DNA of 64,000 bases from Diphasiastrum complanatum. Its lineage: Eukaryota; Streptophyta; Lycopodiopsida; Lycopodiales; Lycopodiaceae. The stretch is taken from positions 24,847,571 to 24,911,570 of the forward strand of contig CM055113.1 of the NCBI GenBank assembly GCA_029204225.1, given 5' to 3'. Under the pieces are notes generated by a model that saw only the letters and a list, made by a program, of their open reading frames with translations, searched no databases and was not told where the DNA came from. The translations under genes and the position numbers were made by a program. This document shows, piece after piece, positions 35,383 to 47,573 of this stretch (positions within the stretch are counted from its first letter, which is position 1; the number at the start of each line of letters is the position of its first letter).

Positions 35383-36138
35383 GATATGTACAACTCCAAA
35401 CCCTTCAAGGTGGTCAATGGGAGCCGACTGAGAAAGTACAATGAACACTGTTTTTATCTTGATATGTATTAGCTGTTTTCTTTCCTACTATGTTTCTTCA
35501 TTTTTTATTGTCTGCCTGCCATTTCGACAATATTTTTGCTGTGCTTTCTTGTTCAAACCATCAAGATACTATCAGATCAGGTATACCAACAGTCTCCTCT
35601 GAGAAAACCACAAAAGCCATTAGTTTCAGAAGAATTGTTTCACACCATCTCAGATAGAATTCGCTTGACCCCTTTTCTACAAAGCACGATTCATTTTTGG
35701 CTTCTACGAATTCTGTCTCACTGACAAAATTTCTAAAAATAGAAAAATGTAGTTTTATTCATCAGATATCCATCATCAGAATTCGTAGACAATTCGTTAG
35801 AGCTCAAAATGATTTCCACGATTTCTCTGTCATCTCTGCCAATTCTGATCAGACACAATTTGGCACTATTAGTCGATTTTTTCTTTTGGCATAAAAAGTC
35901 ACTTACAAGAATTCGCAGACCCTTAGCACGTTGTCTCGAAATTCGCGACTATCATTACCAAATCATAGACACTGAGGACGATTTCTAAGTGAAGTTGTGA
36001 ATTCCTGCCAAAAAAAGTCTATATATAATCCTCCACCCTTCTCTCCACGAGTTCATTTTAGATTGCTGCTCTCGAGTCCATGTCAAAAAATTTCAAAATT
36101 TTCAAAATTCTCAGAGCAATCTAAAATCACTACTATCA

Positions 36139-39100
36139 TGGCTTCCCGCGATTCCTCGCTCAACCTGCATCGCCGTCAACCCCCTCGTCCTTATTCAAGG
36201 GATATTTTTATGATCTGTATCAAGAATTACGCCGAGCAGCTCACCCTAGCCAGGATATCCTCACAAACCTTGGCTTTGATCTGATACTTTTCTGGGACCA
36301 GTAGAGCGAGAGTCTCATCCGAGTGGCCTACTCCACCTATTTGGATGAATTTCAAACTTTTCGGATTACATCCAAGAGTGGTAGCTATACCATCATCAAC
36401 GTCTCTCTTGGGGATCTCCAGAGTATTGGCTTCCCTAATCTCGGAGAGACAATCCATCTTCACAAAGTTTCTGACAGAGGATGGCAAAACCATTGTCCAA
36501 ACCAACGATGGGATCGCTATCCGCCTCATCATGGATTCCCATCTACGGGCGCCTCAGAAGTCCTCGTCACCATGGTCGAAGTGCATACCGCCAAGATGGA
36601 TCGCATACCACCGAGCGACCTCTTTTCTTTGACCCTCACCATGGACGATCCCACTCAAAATTACAAGTGGACTGAGAAGGTAGCAGAGAAGCTGTGCGGA
36701 GCTCTAAAAGCCCGAAAACCAACTACCAAATGTGGGTATCTCCTCCACATGTTGGTCACCAAATAATTGGGGTCTAGGGCGGCTGCTGCCATCAAGGAGC
36801 TGGATGATGTTTATCCAAGCACAAAAAAACGAGCCACCCCCCAACCGACAGCAGAACTAGTCTCACCAGCCCCACCTACTAAGAAGCAGAAAGGGAAGGC
36901 GATCAGCACAGAAGCCGATGTCTCTCACGACCTCTTATCTAGCAACATCGGGACGGAGTATGCTGAATCCGGAGGGAGTCTTAAACCATCTCAGGTCCCA
37001 AAGGAGGTTCTAGAGCAGCAGACGACCTTACTTCACCAGGCCCAGCAACATAGACAAGCAGTAGCGACATCAGCAGACAGCTCAGTGACGGCAGACACTT
37101 CGAGCTCTGATCCTATGGGCGTGATTTTGTCCACACAGGCAACCTCCTCTCTCTCACTTGATCTCACACTCCCACCATCACTCCCAACATTTACTGCCAC
37201 CTCCACACCATCACTAACTCTCAACACGGGCTTCACTTCCACAATTCCACCAAAGCCCTCACTTGTACAAATTTCCACCCTACTTGACTCCACAGTCAAC
37301 GTAGATGACTTTGCATTACAATTACTAAACGCACTTCCATCAACCACCGTCACCGCTCACCCAATCCAAACATCTCCGCCATGCAGTATCTCCTCACCTC
37401 TTGTAACCATCAATCCACAATCACCTCCACCTATCTTTCATACACCTCCATCTAGCCCTGCCCCTGTTTTTCTACCCTTTAATCCAATGTCGTATCCTAA
37501 CTACACACGCACCCTCCCTGACATTGGACCTTGGGAGCAGTTACCCCTTGCAGCCCAAAAAGCGATATGGTTGGTGAATGAGCTCCAATACAACCTATTC
37601 GGCACCCTAGGGGGACAATATACTATGCGGCAATTCGACGATGGTGCTATGGCAGACCTTCAGAAAGAAAAAACAAGGCTGGAGGAGGAAAACAAACAAT
37701 AGTAGTTGCAGATCCAGAACTCCACCAATTACAATAAACAACAGCAGCAGATGCTACTCCACCTCCAGAACCAGCTCCAATTGAAGGTATCCAATATGCA
37801 GCAAACCATCGATACCCTCAAAGCCGAAAAGGATGAGGCTCTAGCAGATGTTCAAGCAGCACATTCCGCTATGAAAGAACAATTGGAATTGGTGGACTTC
37901 AACGACTTCGCACCACCAGCTATTCTTGAGGGAACTGCCATTCCAGTGGTGGCCTATCAAACGCTGGCCCAAAACTTGAAAGCCACGACAGAGCAACACT
38001 CAAAATTACAACAATCCTACCTTGCTTCCGTCGAGGCCCTGAACCAGCACATAGCCACCCTAGAAGAACGCTTAAAGGCTGCTGCCTAGTCGACACCGTC
38101 ATTTCATGTAGAGCACGCCCAATTCCATGATTCGAGACACCAATTTGATGGACCAGATGGTGGAGATGGAGCAGGATTTCAACAACCTCCTCCTGTAACT
38201 CAAGGCTCCTCATTTTAAGGCCAACCCCTGGGGTAAGGAGCTCAAGCACCAACCAATCCGTCAGGCTCTGGGGGTACCAGGTCCCAACATTATCTTTTCC
38301 CTTCCACCGCTTCTAACCCTCTCGACACCACTAACCCCGCCTTCATTCCACGACAATTTTCTCCTGAGTCACAAAGAATTGCTGAAGCTAACCCCTCGCC
38401 TCCTCTCTCTCCTAAACCCGATCCACAAATTCAACACGAGGTTGCCTCTGAAGCACCAACCATTCGGCACATAATCACACCCCTAAAACCAAACAAGGAG
38501 TTGCGCATCTCTCAGGAGTTTGTCAAGAAATATCCAACAACAAAAGAACGAGGTGGCTACATACTGTCAGATCTGGACCAGAGTAAAACACATAAAGAAG
38601 TAGTCAAACTCCTAGATCCATAACCTCTCTGGCATCATCAGCTCTTTCTACAAAGTAAGACCTCAATGACACGATATATCAAAGCCCCCTCCTACTACAT
38701 GCGCACAAATCCGTATTACTATCCAGTAGCGAGGCGAGAATTGTTTCCTGTCACTAAGGTGGAGAATAGAATATTTTGGCCCAAGCTCATAGGCATTGAT
38801 ACCGGCAACTTAGCCGAAGACATGGTCACCAACTGCCGAGTCTTCTACCAGAAGCACCATGGCAATCTTGATTGCGACGTCAGATATTTTGCGGAGAATT
38901 CGGCCTGGTGGCATTTTTGGCAGAACTCAGAGGTTTTTGGGATTGAGGGCTACTCCCAATCGCCCTTGATATCAACAAACCCCTACGAATGCAAGACGAC
39001 CATATCAGTGTAGCAAGACTCTATGATCGTGCTGCACTCACTTCCGCCCTGCACGTTGATATGGTGGAGCTATGGAAAACCCATAATTTTCTACAGGGTA

Positions 39101-39280
39101 TGTTCCATTATTACAAACCCATGCCCTTCCTGAAACAAATTATGGTGGCAAATGATGGAGGGCATCAACACGACAATCTACCACTCCCGACAGCAACAGT
39201 CTCGCCTCCAAGAAGCACAAAAGATCCAAGACGAAAAGGCGTCGATTGGTGTGGGACCACCAATCCAATAAGGAGGGGGA
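36139..39280 (+). other. Accessory coding region of the Gypsy element, between integrase and 3' LTR
   Basis: Several open stretches lie downstream of the pol end and upstream of the 3' LTR. The longest (36767-37702, about 310 residues) begins with a Lys-rich part, has a long Ser/Thr/Pro-rich middle and ends in a charged segment. The next (37706-38089) is Gln/Leu-rich and looks like a coiled coil. A later one (38666-39013) is aromatic-rich. Some plant Gypsy lineages (Athila-like and others) carry a further ORF in this place, sometimes called envelope-like. I see no clear membrane segment or signal peptide, so the function is unassigned. The region is broken, with a few breaks. Confidence 0.5.
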
Positions 39281-39283
39281 TAA

Positions 39284-40070
39284 TGTTAGCAATTGTGCTA
39301 ACACAGAGAAAATAAAAAAGAAAGAAATAAAACTCTGTGGCATGTGTTTTGTAAGTCCACGTATGAGTTTCTGTTAATAAACTTCAACCAAGGCATGTGT
39401 TTTGTAAGCCCATGAGTAGAAGTTTAAAAAATAATAAAATAGCTTAAACTTAGATTTAGAACTTAGACTTAGGAAACTTAAGATTAGAAATATTTTATCT
39501 TAAGTTTTCCTAAGTTAAGAAACTTTGAAGTTCTAAATCCTAAGTTAGAAGTTCTAGAAAGACTAGAAACAGATTAGTCCCATAAGTTAGTAGACACTTA
39601 TGGAAGACCCTCCTTGCTATAAAAGGAGAGGTATTTGCATTGTCAACAACACTTTGTGATTAAGACAAAATTACTATTGTGATTATCTTGCATTTCATTT
39701 TGTTCCCATTGGAAGGTGCATAGCTTGAGGGAAGGTGCTCGAGCCTCCTCTTGCCTCCTTTCATTGGCCTTTAATTGCGGCATGGTTTTATTTATTTATT
39801 GCCTAGTTCAGCCGCAATTCTTATTATCTCCCTTTGGGTGTTAAGTAAGATTTAGCATCTTGCTAGTTGGGTCTGCCTTAGCAAGGAATTTTATTGTTGT
39901 TACTAATTAGCTTTATTTTCGTTTATAGCACTAGTTAGGTAAGCCTCAGTGCTCTCATTCCTGTTGATTCTTTCCGTATTTCCATGGAAGCTTGTTGTAG
40001 AAACTTAAAAACTGGATGAATCTCTACATCTCTATACTACACCCGTAAGTAGATCTAGCCACCGCACACA
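39284..40070 (+). repeat. 3' LTR of the Gypsy element
   Basis: Begins after a purine tract (AGGAGGGGGA) with TGTTAGCAATTGTGCTAACA, itself a perfect 8-bp inverted repeat around ATTG, and ends ..CCGCACACA. After it the Copia A gag resumes. Confidence 0.6.
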
Positions 40071-42794
40071 CTAGAAATACTTCCAAGGTATATCTCATGA
40101 AGAAATTTTATTCCCTCAAGATGGCGAATGGTGATTCCCTGTAGAATCACATCAACCAATTCAAGAACCTGCTGAAGCAAATGGGCGCTATCGGATCTGT
40201 CATAGACGATCAAGACGTAGTAATGCAACTGCTTACAAGTTTGCCAAGCTCATACGACAGCTGGGTGATGATCATCACAACACATCCAAAACTGACTCTT
40301 TCGAGAGTCATTACTATGTTGTTGCAGGAAGACACGCGGAGGAACGAAGCCTCAAGTTCCTCAACTGATTTTCACGCCTTGTACACCAACAAGAACACGA
40401 CTAAGCAGCAGAAGAAGAAAGGCCCGAAGCAATCAAAGCAAGACCAGAAATCAGCATAGCACAAAGAACAGTCAAATTCGCAAGTGAAACAACCACGAAA
40501 TTCAAGACTGCCGGATACTGCAAGCAAAGAACAACACCAAGGGGTAGTTGAATCAAGTGAAAAATGCAGCTACAGAAGCTCCACAGCCTATTCAAGAAGC
40601 GGATCATGATGCCTTCATGACTAGCCATCAAGGAGCATCCAGCGATTGTTCTTGGTTCTTGGATTCCGGTGCCACTCAGCATATGACCAGTCTCATTGGC
40701 TGTTTCGAGTCCTATACAACTTACGGTTCCAACAAATATGTTTACCTTGGCGATAATTGCACACAAGCTATTAAAGGTAAAGGTACTATGAGATTAAGCT
40801 TTGCAAATGATCAATCTAAGCTACTCTCTAAAGTCCTGTATGTACCAAATTTATCTACGAATATGCTCTTTGTAAGCAAGATCATAGATCTAGAAGATAG
40901 AGTAGAATTCGAGTGTGATCAATGCAAAGTAGTTGATAGGACAGGAAAGATCCTAGCACTCGGAGAGAGGCATTGATACTTGTATAGATTAAGTCATTGC
41001 TTTTATACCTCTAGTCAGACACTCAGTACTTCTATTCGTGCAAATAAAGTTTACTTTGGCATTATAGACTTGGTCACTTGAATCATGCTGATGTACAACA
41101 AATGTCTAGACAATCTATTGTTTTTGATCTCGACTATCCTCATGATAAAGTTGAGTTACCTGTCTGTCAAGACTGTCTAGTTGGTAAACAGACTAGGAAA
41201 TCATTTAGATCAAGCCATCAGCATATTGCTAGACATTGTACATTCAGACATTTGTGGCCCAATGAAAAATCCTTCGCTGAAGGATGCAAAGTATTTTATA
41301 ACTTTTATTGATAAATTTTCCAAAAAGACTATGGTGTACTTTATAAAAAAGAAATTAGAAGCTTTCAACTGCTTCAGAATCTTCAAGGAGTGTGCAAAAA
41401 AAGAGATTGGAAGGACGATCAAGGCCCTTAGGTCAGACAATGGTGGAGAATACATCTCTACCGAGTTTAAGGAGTACTGCCAAAGCCAAGGCATTGAGCA
41501 GCAATCACTCCTTACAATCCTCAATCTAATGGCTTAGCCGAGAGGAAGAACCGTACCCTGGTTGAATCAACCAAATGTATGCTAGCGCATACATCGTTGC
41601 CCAAGAAATTCTGGGCCGAAGCTGTCTCTACTGCAGCTTACGTCCAGAATAGATGTTCGACCAAGGCCCTCTCAGGCAAGACACCCCATGAGGTGTGGAT
41701 AGGCTCTAAGCCTTATGTAAAGAATCTAAGAGTGTTCGGATGCATTGCCTACGCGCAGATTCCGAAAGAAACGAGGAAGAAATTGGACTTCTAAGGTCTG
41801 AAGACCATCCTGATTGGATACACTTCATCTGATAATGCATACAAGCTGTATGATCCTGATACCCAACAAGTCTTGTATAGCTAGGATACAGTCTTTATCG
41901 AGGATCAGTTCATCGACATCAAAGGCAAGGATATTGCTACAGGAGGACCTACGAAGGCAGAAATGAAGGGGTATCCATACCAATCTATTACTGGATCCCT
42001 GATGTATGCAATGATCTCGACCAGGCCAGATCTTGCATATGCCATTATTTCCTTGAGCCAATACGTACATGACCAATCCTGACATGATCCATTGGAAAGC
42101 TCTCATCAGAGTAATGAGATATGTATGAGCCATAATGGAGCTCTGCATTTGCTATGGTGATGGAGATCCATCCAATATCCATACTCTTCATGGATATACA
42201 GATGCAAATTGGGCAGGTGATATCGACACCAGAAAATCAACTTCTGAATACGTTTTTCTATTCAACATTGGTCCAATATCTTGGAATAGTCATAAGCAGA
42301 TTTCCATTGCAATGTCTTCGACAAAATCAGTGTACATTGCGTCCTCTCAAGCTACTAAAGAGGCAATTTGGTTGAGGAATTTAATGTCTGATATTGGTCT
42401 CAGACAATTTGCTCCAACAATGATCCATTGCGACAATTAGAGTGCAATTGCATTATCATTTAATCCTAGATTTCACTCTAGGAGCAAGCACATCAAAATT
42501 AGATATCACTATACAAGGAGCATGATACTCAACAAGGAGGTGAATATAAAATTTTGCAGAACCCAGTACATGGCAGCTGACATATTTACAAAGGGATTAA
42601 ATCAGGAAGCACACAACAATTTTTGTGCTATCTTGAATATGAAAATCAAGGCAGTTAAGAATCCAGACTAAGTGGGGGTGTTGGATTTCTATCATCTCCA
42701 TCCTTATTTTATGCTAATCTAGATTCATTTATTAGTTGTTGTGAATATTTGTATGGTCGCGACATCTGCAAAAATACAAGAAAATTTGATGACA

Positions 42795-43005
42795 GTGTCC
42801 ATCGACTTGTCCGAAGTCATCGACGTGTCCGACATCTTCAACATAACCGACATCCAAGTCATCAACTTGTCCGAAGTCATCGATGTCTCCAACTTATCTA
42901 ACGTCCACGTCCTCGACTTCCACGTCATCGACTTGTCTGACATCTTGCAGCTTGTCCATGATCTCCGACTTGTACAAAGTCATCGACATGTCCAACATCT
43001 CTAAC
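42795..43005 (+). repeat. Degenerate minirepeats in the 3' LTR remnant of Copia A
   Basis: Many copies of a GTCATCGACTTGTCCGA-like unit follow one another in a loose 55-63 bp higher-order repeat. They keep an open frame of VIDLSEVIDVS type by virtue of repetition only. Confidence 0.6.
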
Positions 43006-43044
43006 TAAATCAGATGTCGACTGGAAGCGACGTAGTCTCATGTC

Positions 43045-43550
43045 CTTCCTTCTACCGCGTCCCACTCTTCCCGTAGGCGTGTTGACATTGTCCTCTCCCG
43101 AAATGGGCTTCGTACTTTGGCAGATGTTGTTGTTGCCGATCCCACGCGTGGTGACCGACTGCCTCGCTCTAACTTCACACCAGGAGAAGCGGCAGGTGTG
43201 GCGGTACAAGAGAAGGAAAGAAAGTACTCCGACATCACCCTACTGATGCTTTCATTCCCCTGGCGATTGAGACTTATGGCACCTTGCATCGACGCTTTGA
43301 GGAATTTCTTCGCATGTGTTCTCATCAAGCAGCAGAGCGTCAAGGTATTCCAGGTTCCATTCTCATGGCTTCTTTCAAACAACGTATTTCCATTGCCCTA
43401 CAACGTGCTCAGGCCTTATCAAACCTCCAACGTGCGACGGTGGCTGGGTCTATTACATCTTATCTCCCTTCATTAGCCGACTCACCACCTCTTCACTTTT
43501 TTGATCTGCTGCAGTCAGTTGGCAGACTCCCACTGCCATCATCATAGTTC
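43045..43550 (+). pseudogene. Non-LTR retrotransposon endonuclease-like C-terminal domain, remnant
   Basis: Plus-strand frames read RRRVDIVLSRNGLRTLADVV, then VADPTRGDRLPRSNF and AVQEKERKYSDI. After a frameshift near 43240 they continue with DAFIPLAIETYGTLHRRFEE, QRISIALQRAQALS and DLLQSVGRLP. This D...DPT...K...E layout resembles the PD-(D/E)XK-like domain at the C-terminus of some non-LTR retrotransposon proteins known from seed-free plants and from other eukaryotes. The family assignment is from memory and not checked. At least one frameshift and the missing upstream part mark it as dead. It directly follows the partial 3' LTR of Copia A. Confidence 0.5.
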
Positions 43551-44345
43551 TTGCACCTTACACTTGCTAAAACTTCCCTTTCGGGGTGTATATATATTTT
43601 TCATGGATGCACCTACTAATTTTTTCTATAAATAAATGCACCATGGTTGCCAAAACCAAAAGGCCCTTCAAGTTAGTCATTATAATTTACGTCCCTTCAC
43701 TCAATGTGTAACTCACTCAATATGTAACTGTCTCCTCTCTCTCTCTCTCTCTCTCTCTCGATCGGTCTACGATCCATCTGTTCTTTCTCCTCTCCAATTC
43801 ATGTGTTAGCCGGCCATAGCGGCAATCAACCAGCCTTGCTTCAAAGCGAATCTGCCTTTTAACTGCTAAGGCCATGTCAGGAGTGCTTCATTTGTTTGGC
43901 TTGATCTGGATATTAGTTTATCCGCAGGATCTGTTCTGAAAATAAGGTTTCAATGGCTGGGATGGCTTTTGCGTTTTCTCCGAAGGAACATCTGTGAGCA
44001 CTTGTCAATTGATATATTGACGCAAGTCTGTAGCAGTACTGGTGAAATATTTTCAAGCCAAGCTCATAAAAAACGTACAAGGCTTCAACGAAAGTGGTAA
44101 AACACCATACCAAAACCTATAACTGTGACTTGAATAACTCAAACTGGTTGAAATTTTGCCCCTTGAAGTCCAAAGTCTGAGAAATCACAATAGTTGGCTT
44201 GTAAGACTGTATCTGTTGTTGTTTGTTTGCAAGTACAGGTCTGGAGGATTGAACATACCCTAGCTTGTCTGAAGGATAATCTGCCAGCACTTATCAATTT
44301 ATCTGCTAATCGAAATCAGAAGCGATGAACATAGCCTAGCTTGAA
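43551..44345. other. Intergenic or 5' region upstream of the coiled-coil gene
   Basis: Contains a (CT)n run at about 43735-43760 and otherwise no recognised feature. It may hold 5' UTR or upstream introns of the gene starting at 44346. A CCTAG just before the start codon could serve as a splice acceptor. Confidence 0.4.
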
Positions 44346-45752
44346 ATGAGGTCTTCATCCAAGACACCTATTGCGTGTTCTCTTCATTCAGAGGCATGTG
44401 ATTACTCTCAAGGCCAAGGTAATGGCGATGTTGCTAGCATGTCTGCTTTCATTAGAACAGAAAAACAATCTCAATTCATCAAGCCCCTTCTTAAAGGACT
44501 AGAACTACCAACTCATGAGCTGCTAGAGAAGGTAAAGGATCTGCAGGAGCGCTTAGATGCAGATATGTGCGAGATAACAGAGTCTAAGCCGCATTGGCAG
44601 GCTCCAGACAAACATGTCGCAGCCTACACGATAAAGAAGGATGTGTTTATAAATGCGGGTGATAAAGGTGCGTTGATGGCTGAAAGGGATGCGCTACGCC
44701 GGGAAAAGAAGGATCTCGAACTTCTGCTTGTAGATGCAGAAAAGAAGCTTTCGCAGGCCGCTGAAAGGGTGAAGGAGGCAGAATATACAAGTGCTGCTAC
44801 TAACTCTAGAGTAAGTTCTCTTGATTCTGATGTAGAGAGGCTATGTACCTTAAGCAGGCTTTTGAGCGATGAGAATGCAAACTTGAGGTCGCAGATTGGA
44901 GCTGCTAAAGCAAATATTGAAAATGTGAATCTAAAGAAGGAAGTTGTTGAAAAAGAACAAGCAAATCTGTCCACTTCCTTGAATAAAGCAAATGAACAGG
45001 TTTACTGTTTAAGAGAGAGTATCAGCAACTTGCAAGCCGATGCGGCAAGATTGAATGCAGACAATAACAGACTGGAAAGTTTGTTGCAGATTGCGTCAGA
45101 GCAATCTTCAATCTTTGAAAGGCAAAACACGGACTTGAAACTGAGGCTAGAAGTGCTAGAAGGACTTATTTCAGAAATGCAAAACGAGCTTTGTGAGGCA
45201 AGGTCGGAAGCTCAGAGACTTTCCCATGATTTGGAAAAGGAAATGGCGTCTAAAGAAGCTCTACTAGAAGAAGTCTCGTTGGTTCATAGAAAACAGCAAG
45301 CCCTTGCCCAGGAATTGGAGTTAGCAAGATCTTGCCCTTCACAACCAACAGAGGGCGGCAATGAAGACGGTCCTGGCGTAGAAAGCCAAATATCTAACCG
45401 GCAATGCGAACCTTCTGAGATGCATGAAACCGGCAGTGCTCTCGAAGCTGAACTCCGAAGTATGACTGCTAGTTTCTCAGAGAGCCTAATGAAAGCAGAA
45501 GATGAAATGACCAAATGGCGAACGAAGGTAGAAGGATTGGAAACTGCACTAGTTGAAGCAAATGTTACAGCGTACACCAGTGAGAAGAAGGCATGGCAGC
45601 TGTTATCTGAGCTGAAAACTGTGAAGATTCTGATGGAGAAAAAATCTAAAGCAGCAACATATGCCATGCCAGCTACAGCTGTTTCAAGTGCTCTAGCAGC
45701 AATATGCATCTTTGCTTTCATCAAAACTCACCAGCCAGGTATGCGTACCTAA
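44346..45752 (+). CDS. Coiled-coil protein with C-terminal membrane anchor (possibly WIT-like)
   Basis: 468 codons without interruption. The first ATG follows an in-frame TAG at 44337. Most of the protein (residues about 110-430) is rich in Glu, Lys, Leu, Ala and Arg with heptad-like spacing, a long coiled coil. Residues about 436-459 form a single hydrophobic segment (Ala/Ile/Phe-rich) followed by only a few residues, the layout of a tail-anchored protein facing the cytosol. Plant WPP-domain-interacting tail-anchored (WIT) proteins of the nuclear envelope have this architecture and anchor RanGAP and myosin there, but golgin-like proteins look similar. The match is by architecture only. The frame may be one large exon: CAG/GTATGC at 45736-45744 could be a splice donor, and upstream exons are possible. 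It is the only clearly intact host reading frame besides the RAD23 exons. Confidence 0.7.
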   Translation: MRSSSKTPIACSLHSEACDYSQGQGNGDVASMSAFIRTEKQSQFIKPLLKGLELPTHELLEKVKDLQERLDADMCEITESKPHWQAPDKHVAAYTIKKDVFINAGDKGALMAERDALRREKKDLELLLVDAEKKLSQAAERVKEAEYTSAATNSRVSSLDSDVERLCTLSRLLSDENANLRSQIGAAKANIENVNLKKEVVEKEQANLSTSLNKANEQVYCLRESISNLQADAARLNADNNRLESLLQIASEQSSIFERQNTDLKLRLEVLEGLISEMQNELCEARSEAQRLSHDLEKEMASKEALLEEVSLVHRKQQALAQELELARSCPSQPTEGGNEDGPGVESQISNRQCEPSEMHETGSALEAELRSMTASFSESLMKAEDEMTKWRTKVEGLETALVEANVTAYTSEKKAWQLLSELKTVKILMEKKSKAATYAMPATAVSSALAAICIFAFIKTHQPGMRT

Positions 45753-47570
45753 TGAGTGCAACTCTTTGTCATCTAGAAATACATTGACAAAACCAGTTCT
45801 GCTATAAAATTTCAACAAGGGAGTCAGGCCGTTTTATTGTCTGCCACTTACTGCTCCTATACATTATTGAACAATGTAATATCTCACACCTCTAAATACT
45901 TGGCTTTGTGGACAAACCTGAGTTGCAAAGTCGCGAACCGAACTTGCCAAAATCCACTTAAGCTGACATAACATATTCAATTGGCGAAGAACAGGTATTT
46001 AATTTAGTACACATCTCTGTTGCCTATAACAACATGAAAACTTTGCTCAAGGAAAACAAGAGGCCAAGTGAAGGCATGATGCAAGTTGCCGCCTGATGTC
46101 TAAAAGGAAGAACAGCGAGTATTTTCCCAAGGGATCCAAAAACACGCCATGATTTACTTCAGCTAGGAGACTTCAGGAGAGAATGAAATCATTGAGTTTA
46201 CGTTAGTTTGCTGGGGTAATTTCCAATGACAAAATAGGATACAATTTCAAACGGGTGCAAGCATGATCATTCTTAGCATGCCTTAGGAGTGTGCGCTGAC
46301 AAGCGTGCGTTATCTAAGAAAAACTGCATGATTCATCCTTGTAAGTTGCACTTTCCACGCATGCACCCTATAGTTAACGCAAAATAAGCATGCTCAAGCG
46401 ATAGATATATATACCGACCTACAGCATTCAATTCCCTTATTCGCTATACTTTCAAGTTCATGGACATACTACCTCTCAGAGTGCATGATAAAAAGCTTCA
46501 TGCATGCCAGATTAAGTTCATTTAGCTTTTTAAGTCCAATATGGCTAAACTCACGAGTTGATTTCAGTGGCTTTGGTTGATATCTCTTTAATTATGGATC
46601 TTGTCTGAAATATGAGCTGCAAACGGACTTGAAGTCATTTGCTGGCAATTATTCTAAGGTTCTGCAACGTATTGTGAAGGATTTCATTTCAGAGTTGGGT
46701 CCCTTAAACTGGAGACAATTAAGTAGCGTTATTGATTCATTATCTTCTTGTCTAGAATATGCATGCACAGGGTTACTCTTTGATTCCACCAGACCACTAG
46801 ATTAACGTAAGGAACATGTGTTGAGTCTTCATATAGTTGCTTTTTCCATACATTCTCTTATTACCATTTCAATGTCACAAGAAGCAAAAGAAAGATCGAC
46901 ACTACTTGCAAGCTAAGCTAAGACAACTCTCAATAAAATCACTACTTGCAAGCTAAGCTAAGACTACTCTCAATAAAATCAACGCCACCATTAAAACTAC
47001 CACTATTCTTAGCAATCTAAGACTACCATCAACACTACCACTACCACGATGGAAGCATACACCATACCTCACAAAACTTAAAGAATGAAGATGCAATTGC
47101 TACTCAAATCTTAAAAGGGATACACTTCTTTTTAGGTTAAAAGAGTATGGAGTGAAGAGCACAAAGCACCAAAGAGCACCTTGCCTCTTCCTCCATCACC
47201 ATAGCTTGCTTGAAGGAAACATAGGCTAAGCATGATTTATTTGTGATAATATTTAAATCACCTTGAAAAAAATCTATTTTTTTTTTCATTTCTTATAATT
47301 TTTAACAATATTTTTTTTACAAAAAATATTATAAAAACACATCTAAAATATTGTAAACTTGACAAATCATTACAATTTTAATTTTTGGTAATAATTATCA
47401 ATGTTAAATTCTTTAAAATATTTCAAATTTTAAATTTTAAATCGTTAAGAAATAAATTATAAAATATTAAATCAATAAAAAAAAACTCAAAACACAATAC
47501 ATCAAAAAATATAAACACAATTATTCTTTAAAACGAAAGAGAATTTTTTATTCCCAAAAATCATCGATGT
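45753..47570. other. 3' flank of the coiled-coil gene and AT-rich intergenic sequence
   Basis: No gene is recognised. A 41-bp unit is duplicated in tandem at about 46899-46980 (ACTACTTGCAAGCTAAGC...CAATAAAATC). Positions 47260-47530 are very AT-rich. A sequence resembling half of the palindrome found at 51038-51510 (CATAGGCTAAGCATG) occurs once at 47220-47234. Confidence 0.5.
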
Positions 47571-47573
47571 CAT

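Larger units (their letters stand above)
19518..40070 (+). mobile_element. Gypsy element, broken, with an extra coding region after integrase
   Basis: Plus-strand Ty3/Gypsy fossil inserted in the gag of Copia A. Its parts in order are a leader (19520-19950), gag (about 19955-20530, retrotransposon gag domain), zinc knuckles (about 21110-21230), a protease region (about 21730-21800), the start of reverse transcriptase (about 23190-23460) and integrase (about 23520-24310, ending after the inserted element at 35383-35460). These are followed by a spacer, an accessory coding region (36139-39280), a purine tract and a 3' LTR (39284-40070). Only one LTR is recognised. It has more than ten breaks and pol is incomplete. 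It holds the minus-strand element 24319-35382. Confidence 0.75.
17903..43010 (+). mobile_element. Copia element A, old and broken, host of a large nest
   Basis: Plus-strand Ty1/Copia fossil. The 5' LTR is 17903-19084 (TGTTGG...CCAACA) and abuts the primer site TGGTATTAGAGC (19085-19096). The gag start is near 19218 (KLDGANYHMW-type N-terminus). After the inserted Gypsy element the element resumes near 40075 with more gag, protease (about 40650), integrase (about 41080-41790) and RNase H (about 42130-42600). A purine tract at about 42670 leads into a partial, diverged 3' LTR from 42678. Pol is incomplete, with roughly ten or more breaks. LTR divergence and the nested insertions make it the oldest layer of the nest except for fragment D. 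Confidence 0.75.

Noticed and set aside
42741-43004. Small repetitive protein of VIDLSEVIDVS type
   Set aside because: The frame is open only because the DNA minirepeat has a length pattern without stops, and it lies inside a decayed LTR.
47220-47234. Outlying copy of the palindrome as a left end of the DNA element
   Set aside because: CATAGGCTAAGCATG matches only part of the motif and no partner or target duplication was found on the right side.
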